DNA of 64,000 nt, taken from NCBI GenBank assembly GCA_947396885.1, contig OX377204.1:40943975-41007974 (forward strand), read 5' to 3'. The notes below the pieces were generated by a model, which saw nothing but the letters and a program-made list of their open reading frames with translations, was not told the origin of the DNA and searched no databases. Positions 11,231 to 21,000 of this stretch are shown here, in pieces. Position 1 is the first letter of the stretch. Each line of letters opens with the position of its first letter. This stretch comes from Heligmosomoides polygyrus polygyrus (taxonomy: Eukaryota > Nematoda > Chromadorea > Rhabditida > Heligmosomidae). The position numbers were made by a program, and so were the translations under genes.

Positions 11231-11515
11231 TTAACGTGCAGGAAAGGTAGCTTTCCTATTTTTTGTTATTAGGGTTTTTGTAAAATAGCTTAAAATACGT
11301 CGAATACCTCCAGCGGCCGAAAGCATTCGCTCCGTCTCGACTGCTCCAGGTGGGCAAAAGTATTCTGAGATGAGCAGCGCCGGGTGGGAATAGGCATATC
11401 TTACGAGGATAGACCAGTATCTTTGTGGATCCGTTGACCTGTTCGGGGACTCGGCGAAGAAATTTCTAGCTCCAAAGTACATTAAAGGATAAGGATAAAG
11501 GATGGCGATACTCAA
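11231..11515 (-). pseudogene. hAT transposase, C-terminal dimerisation domain (remnant)
   Basis: It contains STDPQRYWSILVRYAYSHPA followed by VETERMLSAAGGIRR. The D-P-x-x-Y-W, the Y-x-x-x-P-x-L and the E-R-x-[FL]-S-x-A-G-x-I spacing match the hATC domain that dimerises hAT transposases. The N-terminal zinc finger and catalytic region are not visible; upstream sequence is replaced by the nested SINE. 10921-11199 in another frame may be decayed 3' sequence. Confidence 0.8.
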
Positions 11516-11758
11516 TCCTTCTGGGATACGCCGCTCTTTCTACTTCTACGGGATACCCTGGAGACAATGGCTTGCGGTGGCCAGCCGATGAAGCAATCAG
11601 CGCTCTGTCCTTCCCAGGCAAGTTCGGTACCAATTCACCGACCCCAGAGGGATCGAAGGCTTGGTTGGCCTTGGCGGGAAATCCCGGAGAAGGACCAGCA
11701 ACCTGGTATAGGGTGCACGCGACAACCAGCACCTCCGACTGCGCTACACGTACCCCCA
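11484..11758 (-). mobile_element. tRNA-derived SINE, copy 1
   Basis: On the minus strand the right end begins with a tRNA-like head (TGTAGCGCAGTCGGAGG is an A-box-like segment, and a B-box region lies further in), and the left end finishes in an ATCCTTTATCCTTATCC tail. Homologous copies are at 32348-32634, 61553-61856 and 58945-59222. Polymerase III transcription and mobilisation by an RTE-type retrotransposon are inferred from the family type. Confidence 0.78.
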
Positions 11759-11800
11759 AAATGCATTATTTCTAAAAATTCAAAAACGAATTGAATTGAT

Positions 11801-12443
11801 GGCACTATTGTACTTAATGTACCGCACTAAATCTTGTTCAAAGTAGGTCTACTAGGGTAATCTGCCATGGGAAGAACGAATATCATAGTCGTTTTTGCGC
11901 AAATGCCTTATAAGCCCGCTTTATTAAGTTTGAATCACCCAAGGCCTTGCGAAATAGCGCGCGCTGGTAAGAGACGCATAGACTCCGCCCCCAACCAGCA
12001 CGCATTCGCGGCCGTCTTCGAGGGGGGGGGGGAGTTACCACAGCATGCCGTGGCGTGCAGGCTTGGCAACTAGATACACACAGCGAATGTAGATGTAGTC
12101 TTATCTCATCTTTTCGATTACAGATTCGGGTCTTATTTTCTTCCGAATTGGGCAAGGGAGGGAACTCTCGGTCTCGGAAGATTTCAAGGCTTCTGCCCTT
12201 GGCTAAACTCTACTGCAGACTAAAGACGGCGAAATAGTGCGCATCAGTAGGAGGCGCGCACTGTGCGTCTCTTCTTAGCGTGCGCTATTTCGCAAGGCCT
12301 TGAGTTCGAGCTCAATATAGCGGGCTTATACGGCATTTCCGCAAAAAAAAACGACTATGATATTCGTTCTTCTCATGGCAGATTACCCTTAGTAGACCTA
12401 TTTTGAACAAGATTTAGTGCGGTACACTAAGTACAATAGTACC
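11801..12443. mobile_element. Palindromic MITE with 8-bp target duplication
   Basis: The inverted arms are about 190 bp (11801-11985 with 12258-12443), starting GGCACTATTGTAC and GGTACTATTGTAC, flanked by GAATTGAT at 11793-11800 and 12444-12451. The centre has a run of G residues near 12023. There is no coding sequence. An 8-bp duplication suggests a hAT-type MITE; it is inserted in the older hAT relic. Confidence 0.85.
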
Positions 12444-12696
12444 GAATTGATAAAAACATCAAAATATTCGTGCTGATTTCAGTAGTTTTCTAGGAACAGT
12501 CCTAGTTGGGGGGATGGGATCTGCAACATTAGAGAATACTGAAGGTAAATGTGATAAACTCACTGAGAAAAAGGTTCGTTAAAAATTCCGTTAAATTCCT
12601 TAAAATTTCCGTTAAATCGTTAAGCCAGATTTTAACGAAAAATGCCGTTAATTCGTTAAATTCGTTAAGTCGTTAATCGTTAAACGTGCACCCCTG

Positions 12697-12704
12697 ATGT
12701 ATAT
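12697..12704. repeat. hAT target duplication, right
   Basis: ATGTATAT directly after GTGCACCCCTG. Confidence 0.9.
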
Positions 12705-13349
12705 GACGCTGTGTTGCGTGAGGATGGAGATTTCATGTCACGCCCGTCTGCCTTGTCGTTGCGCTGTAGAGCGAGGGCACGGGCACGGCTACTCAAAATC
12801 AACCGCGCGACGAGGTCGCGTGGCGGCCACCTCCGGCACGCTGCTGTGACGCGTCGAAAATGAGTACGACTTCTATGATGTACGCGTAGATTCTGGGCAC
12901 AAGGCCGCTGCCTTTCGACAACTTGATATGGGGAGGGGACACGCACATAGTGTTCGTCTCTACTGGCGATAGAGCCACGTCGTGGTAAAAACTGAGGCCG
13001 ATATTGGATGCTAAGTAGTGCCTTTGAGTCTTTTTTAGATCGTAGAGCTCTAGCCACGATGAACTTCAAACTATGTTCGAAATGGCAACGCGCAAAATCT
13101 ACTGTGAGCTGCTGTGAGGATGAACCTAAATGGACTGCATGGAAGTAAGAGGTTGTCTATTCGCTGTCAGAAAAATACCAAATCACCGCCATCACAGCAA
13201 CGGCAGAGCTGTTCCAAAGTCCTGAAGTGTAGATAGAGTAAGTTGCATCAATAACTGTGAGGATAAGTTGGATGAGTTCGCTAGTAATACTTTCTTCCCC
13301 GGATCTCATATTCATGGACGCAGTCTCTCTTGGATTCCCCATACAACCT
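12705..13349. other. Interval with no recognisable gene
   Basis: The minus-strand open frame at 12680-13069 is Arg-rich and overlaps the end of the hAT element, so I do not treat it as a gene. Nothing else is recognised. Confidence 0.4.
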
Positions 13350-13520
13350 GGGGCCGGATTCGCCAACGACTTACGTGAGAACTGTAAGCTTATCAAGCAA
13401 TATGATGAGGGATAAGCCGCCGTTATCTGAGCCTTTAACGCGGCTTATCGCTCACCATAACGCTTGATAAGCTTACAAATCTCCGTTAAAGTTACGTAAG
13501 TGGTTGATGAATCCGACCCC
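13350..13520. mobile_element. 171-bp palindromic MITE
   Basis: The outer ends are GGGGCCGGATTCGCCAACGA and, on the opposite strand, GGGGTCGGATTCATCAACCA. Inner arms repeat AAGCTTATCAAGC and GATAAGCCGC in inverted order, so nearly the whole element folds on itself. No unambiguous target duplication is seen. Confidence 0.75.
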
Positions 13521-13929
13521 TGGATGCGATGCAAATAGGGCTCAAGCAGTATAAATGGACAATGGGCTTATTTCATCCCCATCCTGTCCCCTGAACGATG
13601 AGTGAAATGGCCAAAAACTTCGCTGCAGTCTTCTCATCCTCTCTGCCAGCTACTGGTCACTGACGCACGCGCGCGCCGCTACGCACTTGGGATTTTTAAA
13701 GGTGCCATTGCCGTACCGCGTTGAAAAATTTCTCGCCTACGCGAATGCTCATTCTTTTCTATCCTAGGTGCCCATCCAAGGCGGAATAAGTCACCCGCGC
13801 CCATGTAGCGTCAGCATTCTTGCGATAGGACCAAACGGCTGAATCCACTGGTTTCTCAGCACGTTCCATACTGACTCTCTAACTTTGAACTTTGAAGACA
13901 CTGTTCTTCAGTTTGGTCACCTAGACCAA
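13521..13929. other. Interval with no recognisable gene
   Basis: Contains only short open frames and a small GC-rich patch (GCACGCGCGCGCCGC near 13665). Nothing further is seen. Confidence 0.35.
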
Positions 13930-14394
13930 TGGTCAATTGCCGAAAATAACGCTTTGGAGCGTTACAAAGCGGCTTTTTTAAATACCTTTTTGTAAAGTCA
14001 GGCACTTGTAAAGAGAAACATATATTTGAGCTCAGCAGCTCGAGCTCTATCTTTTGACATTTAAATCAATAGAATTGAGCACATTCTGTGTGCATTGTTT
14101 ATGGCGCAATTCAAAGGCAAGCTGGACAGCCTTAAAGCAATTTCTGAGTAGAGCGGCTGAGAATTTCCGGTAAAACTCTCCAAACGCTCACTCTACAAGC
14201 TCTCGCGCCCACTCGATTGATTGTGGTCGGCCTACATGCATTGTTCAACTCTATTGATTTATATGTCAAAAGATAGAGCTCGAGCTGCTGAGCTCAAATA
14301 TATGTTTCTTTTTACAAGTACTTGACTGTAAAAAATGTATTTAAAAAGCTGCTTTGGAACGCTGCTCCAAAGCGTTCTTTTCGGCAATTGACCA
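13930..14394. mobile_element. Palindromic element with TGGTCAATTGCCG ends
   Basis: The inverted arms of about 155 bp (13930-14085 with 14240-14394) begin TGGTCAATTGCCGAAAA. Between them is one reverse copy of the ~146-bp module found in tandem at 27965-28490 and 33180-33690. A related left end occurs at 33024. No clear target duplication was found. Confidence 0.75.
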
Positions 14395-14991
14395 AATCAT
14401 ATGCGCGGTACTGAAGATGCGGATATTGAGTGATTCAACTCATTTCTCTTCATAAATCCAAACCTTATTGAAATTCCCGGGATTTATGTGCTGCGGTGAA
14501 AGCTGTGTTGAGCACCCCAGTTCTATTCATGTATCAGCTTTGTGCCGCAGAAGTGCCAATTTCAAATTCACATAAGTTCCTTTTCTGAATCGCTCTACTA
14601 TCCAGGAAGCTCTAGAAACATGACAATCACATGAATTTATCATCACTGATATAGTAAAAATCCAAGCCTATGTGGCACACTCTAAAATAAGTGGAGCGAA
14701 ATTCCTGAATACTTCGCTAGCATGCTTTGCTGGATGGTGCCGTCGAATGGGTTCAGTGGTGGATGACGGCAGCAGGACGAGCAGGGCGATCCACCGTTAG
14801 TGTTCGAGACATGTGAGGAGCAGTAACAATCGATAGTTTATTCTCTTCCTCAGAAAAACAAAAAACGAAGATCAGTGAGAGTGAACACAGAAGCGAATTG
14901 AGGCACTTCCAGACGAGAAGCAGAAAGAGAGATCGGATCCTGGGTGTCGTCGAGATGCAGGCGAATTCGGACGAGACCTTTTCACTGCGCC
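14395..14991. other. 3' flank of the channel gene
   Basis: It includes the probable 3' UTR (from 14991 downward on minus) with an AATAAA at 14837-14842. No other gene is recognised between it and the palindromic element. Confidence 0.5.
14837..14842 (-). terminator. Possible poly(A) signal of the channel gene
   Basis: AATAAA on the minus strand, about 150 nt after the stop codon at 14992. The position suits a nematode 3' UTR, but a hexamer alone is weak evidence. Confidence 0.45.
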
Positions 14992-15054
14992 TCAGATCTT
15001 CATTTGAGCAATCTGCCTCAGTTTCTTGTGGTAGTAGAATGACCAGTAGAGAAT
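14992..15054 (-). CDS. Channel exon 12: end of TM4, C-terminus and stop (aa 477-496)
   Basis: A CTTTTCCAG acceptor is followed in phase 0 by [20 protein letters not shown] and TGA. The expected TM4 ending ([IV]-x-Y-W) follows directly on FALFN of exon 11, although the two exons are 8,228 bp apart with the 5.3-kb palindrome between. This is a better terminal exon than any frame found immediately after exon 11. Confidence 0.88.
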   Translation of the reverse strand: MLYWSFYYHKKLRQIAQMKI

Positions 15055-18000
15055 CTGGAAAAGGCTAAAGTCCTAGCTATCCTCGTAGAGCTCTATTCAT
15101 CATCAGTGATCCGCGACGATGTTTTACAGGTATATGACAGCATTTGTTTCAGACATGTATTGGTGTCCAAAGTAAGGTGCGTCATTGCCTAGAACATGGA
15201 AGAATGAGTAGCAGAAATCACTCCCATTCTAAAAGAAAACACATGTATTTTAATAGAGTGAACATATGATCATAGTAAATATTACATCGATATAGCTAAG
15301 ACTATCGGAGCACAAGAACACAATAACCGTTTTCTCTTCACCTCAAAATATTCTTGCAGCCACGTTACTGTCCGAAGGAGTAGCTCTTTCACCACATCTG
15401 ACTCCATGTGACGCAGACATTCCAAATTATCAGCCCTTTCCGTAATGGTGATTGGACTGCTCATCGCCGTCATCGGCTCCTTCTCCCATTAACTTTGAAG
15501 CTTTGCTCACCTGGAGCGATCGTTCGAGTAACGTCCCAAGCAACTGTCAACCTTTTGGGGCTTTGGGGAAAGCGACCTCAGCTGATCAAATACCACAAAA
15601 TAGAGCTGCTACGGCAGCTTAAAGGTAGTTGCTGCTGGTCCCTAATCTATTTAGGAAAAACGGCTCCTACGCAGCTTTTCGTTCACTAACAAAACATCAA
15701 ATCTAAAAATTTTAAGGATTATGATGCAGCAATTTATCGCAGTATTCCACCGTACCAGCTTCATTTTCAAACTTAATTTTCAAAAACTATCCGCTGTCAG
15801 AATTTTTTGCTGTTTGCCGTTTGAGGTCGTTACGGTAGATCTTTGTTGGTGAGGCTTAACGTTTCGCCAATAAAGATCTACCGTTTCTTCCTCTGAGGCC
15901 TGAACGGGGTGTGTGGCGTTCGTATCGGCTGGTTGTGGGCGCCGCGGCCGCGCGCCCAGGTGGCCATACCTGCGGCGTCATCCCCCGCTCGCCGTCTCCG
16001 CTCACGCTGTGACACCCCTCGCGCGCGCGGCGGTCAACGGCCCGACGGAGGCCTTCGTCGGCGGCCCCACGACGGCGGCGCGACGGACGAGCGGAGCACA
16101 CAGGTCGACCAGATTTGCTGGGACTGCAGTCAACAAGATGTTCAGAGGGTTTACAAAACCAGTGTGAGAGTCCTGTTGGTGTGGAACAGACATAGCTCTA
16201 CATCAGAATTTCGAGCTCTACCTAATGAGCTCTACCTCAAGCTTATCATTACTACCGTTGATGCGAGATTTTTCAATTGTGAAACTGAAAAATACTTTTT
16301 CGCAAACCTGCTATGAACCTGTAAAAGGCATATTTCCAGGCTAAAATTTCACATAGAATTCAACTACGTCGTCTAAATACCTTCTAGAAAAGCTCATTTT
16401 TTGAAGAAAAAATCGTGTGAATTACACCGTTGGGGGCATGTATCCAAGCCGACATTCTACGCAGAATTTAATCCCGAAATTGATATTCTATCTATTACAT
16501 ATAAAAGAGTTGTGTGTGTGTTTTTGTGTATGTCAATCAAGCGGCCCGAAACTCCAGGTCTGGGGTAATCGTAACAGGAGTATGAAGTCCGTTTTTCAAG
16601 TTTCGATCGCCATCAATCGATATTGATCAAATTACCGATTCCTTGTGGATGTAAATCAAGCGGTCCGAAACTTAAGCCCTGGGGTAATCGAGGTCGCTAA
16701 ACAGGCAGTGCCTCAAGGGGGTCGACGTCTTATGGGAGGAGAATGGTCATGTTTATTAATTTGTCCTGGCTTGCTGCTAGCGAGCCTTGAGGCAGTACCT
16801 CCAGGGGCAAAGGTCATGATTATTAGTTGCTCCTTGCTCGCTGCTACCAAGCTCTGGAGGAAGTGCCTCCAGTGGGTAAGACATGTTTATTAATCAATGT
16901 TTATTAATCAATCCTTGCTTACCGTCATCACTACTTCTGTAAATGAACCAGTGAAGTAGTACCAATTCTCCATTCTACAGTCAATACAGGATATCGCTGA
17001 ATCACTTCGCCAATGTTTTCGAACTTCCCGTAGCACTTCATGATAAACTTCTGCTCTTCCGAGAAAAGCTTAGAGCCGGGCCTGACTCTTCTTATGGCTT
17101 ACTAGCGAAGGGTTTCGACCTCCCATGGAACTTCTAGTTGAGACCAGGATCATTAGAAAGTGCTCGGAATGTTGATTACGAATATGTGTGTCAAAATTGC
17201 AAAATGAAACACCTGAGCGAGTTATGGTCTGCCGAAATCGGGGGCCTCACCATAGTTGGCTGTGCGTCGCACCGGGCGCGGGAGTGGTTAGTCATCAGGG
17301 CTCCGTAAGAAGGGCCAGCCAGCTGCGGCGGTGGCGCAGGGATAGTGCTCACGCTCGTCGGGTGCGACGTCGTTGGTTCGGTTCCCGTTGCTGCCCGCTT
17401 TTTTTGCAAATCATAATTCATCTTCGAAATGACCTTTTGTTGTGAATTATGACACGTGTCTGATTAAGCAGGGAAAACTACCATACACGTTTTTAAAAAT
17501 GCTTGAAGGCAAAAAACGCTATGGAGACAATTTTATCTCCTATTTTGCACAAATAGATTTTAAATCATATATTGAATAACTAGAGGTGTTTCCAACAACC
17601 TTGGCATTCATGGAAAACCAAAAAAAAAATGTGTAAAGTAAAAAGGTAAGTAGAATATATGATAGGGAAGAACTAGATGTCGTTAATCTACTGCTTTTTC
17701 TTCACTCACTATGTCCTTTTCACCAGCAAAGGTGGTGTCCATTCTTTTCGCTGAATTTGGGGTCCCAGAGTAAATAAAAATGTCACCATAACAGTTTCTT
17801 GCCTTTAAGCATTTTTACAAACGTGTATGGCAGTTTTCACGCTATTTAATCAGGCACGTGTCATAATTCAGAACAAACGGTCATTTTGAAGTTAAATTAT
17901 GATTTGAAAGAAACGGGAAGCAACGGGAACCGAACCAACGACGTCGCACCCGACGAGCGTAGGCATTACCCCTGTGCCGTCGCCGAAGCTGTTGGGCCCT

Positions 18001-21000
18001 TCTTACGGTACCCCGATGACTCACCACTCCAGCGCCGGTGCGGCGCACAGCCAACTATGGTGAGGCCCGATTTCGGCAGGCCATAACTCGCTCAGGAGTT
18101 TCATTTTGCAATTTTGACACACACAAGTGCTCCGACACGCCTAACGGCGTGTCTCGCACTTGCGCGCTTCGCGCAACTTTGTAGCATCACTGTGACCTAT
18201 GGAAAGTAGTTTTTGTAAAACATAAAATTCGCTAACCTCTTGGACCTGGTGCGTACTTTATTGGCATCAAGCCGTTCGACTTCGGTACCTTCATCGTAAA
18301 CATTCTTTCCTCGACGGCCAGTAAGGTCATTGGTTTGTGCTGCGCAGTACTTCTGTCCCTCAGGTTGTTCCACCGCAATTGTTCTCATGCTCAACAGCTA
18401 GTGTTTCAAGTTATCGTTGACATGTCTTCCGAAGCCAGGTTCCCCTCTCTCGTTTCTTCTTACTGGATCTAATTGCTGGTCCGCCTTTACACCTTCCTGG
18501 TCCCAACTACTGGCCCACTTCTTTGTTTCCACTCTTGACAATTACTGGTCTCTTCTTGCTTCTTTCCTCGTCCTGGCCGCTCCTCCAGGTTCTTCCTTCC
18601 CTTCCTGGTCGCTCTCCTGGCCCACCTAGAGGTCCCCCTTACCGCCCTTCTCCACCACCCCTAAGTGGTCCTCCCATGCTCACGGCACGGTCGGTGACAC
18701 GTATTCAAAATCAGGATGCTTGCTGAGCGACGCTAGGTGGCCCGCTTTCTGGATCAAGAAGCGCGGAGTCGCCGCTGTGTTGAACATGAAGAGGCTATGC
18801 ATATGACAGATTCCTTGTTCTCCGTATGAATTCCCCTACGGCTCCCTTCTTGCTGGTTCCCCGCCCTGGTCCCGCCTCCAGGTCCCTTGTTCCTGGTCGA
18901 TCTCTCCTTCCCCCCCCCCCCTCGGGATCTTCCCTACTACTCTACCCCAATTAAGTAGGCCTCCTCACGACACGACGACGGCAAGCGAACGCCCATTGTG
19001 TGACATCGGTGTCACATCTTCTAAATCCGTAAAAATCTCTTACTGGTAATGGATCCCCTTAATGATCCTCTTAACTGCTCCCCCCTTGCTTGCTCCCTAC
19101 TGGTGCCTAAACCCTTTTTGGTGCCACCTCCTGGCCTGCTTCATTGATCCCGCTATCGACCCCCCCCCCCATCTCGATGCTTCGTCCAAGTCGCTACCTC
19201 CTGGTCGCAATTGATTCTCCATCCTCGAAGTCCCATCTTATACTCTTTTCCCTTTAGTGGCCTTCTAATGCTAATGGCACGAAGTTGGTGGGCACGGCTT
19301 CTGAATCTGGACGCTCAGGAACGCACGTAAGTGCTGTTGTGTCAAGCAGTAAAAGGATGCGCTTTCCATGCTGCAGCAATTCCTACGTTCAATGGGAAAT
19401 TTCGACCGCGCTGTGGATAATACAGCGTACCACACTTAGATTAGATCATTCGACCGCTCTCGCTGTGGATGATGCGGCCTACCTCACTTAGGTTAGATCA
19501 TTCGACCGCTCTCGCTATGGGTGATGCGGCGTACCCGACTTAGGTTAGATCATTCGACCGCTCTCGCTGTGGGTGATGCGGCGTACCTCACTTAGGTTAG
19601 ATCATTCGACCGCTCTCGTTGTGGAAATGTTGTGGGAATGCGGCGTATCTCACTTAGATTAGATCACTCAACGGACAAACTCTTTTATATATAGGTGGTG
19701 ATATTCGTAATCAGCAGTTAGTGTGACCAAGTAATAACAGGACATTAACAAGCAGTCAGCCCATGCACAATCAAACAAGTTTGAAATGCAAGGTTTCAGT
19801 CAAGTGCACGGCTCGATCTTGACTATTTGCGTGCCACAGAAATTTCGTTACACTGTGCTTTCATATGAGTCCGAAACATCTTCAAAAGCTTCACTAGCAC
19901 CGGTGTTTGAACAAACCAAATAGTACACGCATTTTTTAGGATACCCTGGATTTCTCGCAAGCCGTAGTGTGATTTTAACTTTCGAATCTTTAAAGAAGCT
20001 CACACAATCGAAGCTGTCCTTTCTTGGAGGAATTATAACAAGTATTCAAGTGAAAACAATCGAGTATAAAATGCAAGGTTCCAGACGAGTGCTTGGCGCA
20101 ATCCATACCGCTCATTTGTCAGAAAATTTCTAGTTTCTTGCGCTTTCATATGAGCCATCAAATTCTTCATTATCTTTACTTTGAGCAAAGTTATGAACTT
20201 TCAAGCAGTGTGTACATTCTTTGAGACACTGTATTTGTGAATGTCAAACTCGTAATTGAGTTCTGCGTGGAATGTTGGCTTGGATACATGTCTCCAACCG
20301 TGTGATATACACCATTTTTTTGTTCAAAAAATGAGATCTTCTAGAAGGTATTTAGACGATGTAGTCGAATTCTGTGTGAAATTTAAGCCAGGAAATATAC
20401 TTTGCACAGCTTCGTAGCTGGTTTGCGAAGAATTATTTTTCAATTCAAATTAGTTTCTTTAACACATTCGCGACGAGAGCGCTCTCGCGCACAATGCGCG
20501 CGACGGCCCGCTGCCTTGTTGGCGCGCGCGGGTGTCCACTCATTTGTGTGGACATCATCCCTCGCGAGAGTTACTTTCTGGAAGTAAATTTTAATCGATC
20601 TTTGGAAGAAGATCTGAACATTGGTTTGTTACTACAATTTGGGAATTTGAAAAGAAAATCGAACAAAAACATCAAAAAAGGAAGTTTTTCCCAAAAATTC
20701 CCGTCCACACATATGAGTGGATACCGTCCATCGCACCCTCTCCGCTGTCCACTAGTGTGGACACCGTAGCGAATAGGTTAAGCCTCAAGTGGCTGGTATC
20801 GAGGTTGTAAGCTGTAATTAGTCTAAAAAGTTTTAAATTTGGAGAATATCGCATCAACGGTAGTGTTTATAAGCTTGAGATAAAGCTCATTAGCCAGAGC
20901 TCGAAATTCTGATGTAGAGCTATGCCTGTTCCACACCAACAGGACTCTTAGTGGTTTTGTAAACCCTCTGAACAACTTGTTGACTGCAGTCCCAGCAAAT

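Larger units (their letters stand above)
10593..12696 (-). mobile_element. hAT-family transposon relic with nested SINE and MITE
   Basis: The terminal inverted repeats are CAGGGGTGCAC and its complement, flanked by 8-bp duplications ATGTATAT at 10585-10592 and 12697-12704. Both the CAGGG start and the 8-bp duplication are hAT hallmarks. Subterminal GTTAAATTTCGTTAAA-type repeats occupy about 10615-10695 and 12575-12685. The minus strand at 11231-11515 encodes a recognisable hAT C-terminal dimerisation domain. A SINE (11484-11758) and a palindromic MITE (11801-12443) are inserted upstream of that domain, and the rest of the transposase is lost. Confidence 0.9.

Noticed and set aside
13930..14394. 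TA or 8-bp target duplication for the TGGTCAATTG palindrome
   Set aside because: Flanks (CTAGACCAA and AATCATATG) show no convincing direct repeat, so I left the superfamily open.
15909..16316. 135-codon GC-rich plus frame and its partner at 20823-21422 minus
   Set aside because: They are the two arms of the 5.3-kb palindrome, and open frames appear on several strands because of high GC; no domain is visible.
19413..19683. Regularly spaced repeats considered as a CRISPR array
   Set aside because: Units are contiguous with no unique spacers, there are no cas genes, and the host is a eukaryote. It is a 52-bp satellite.
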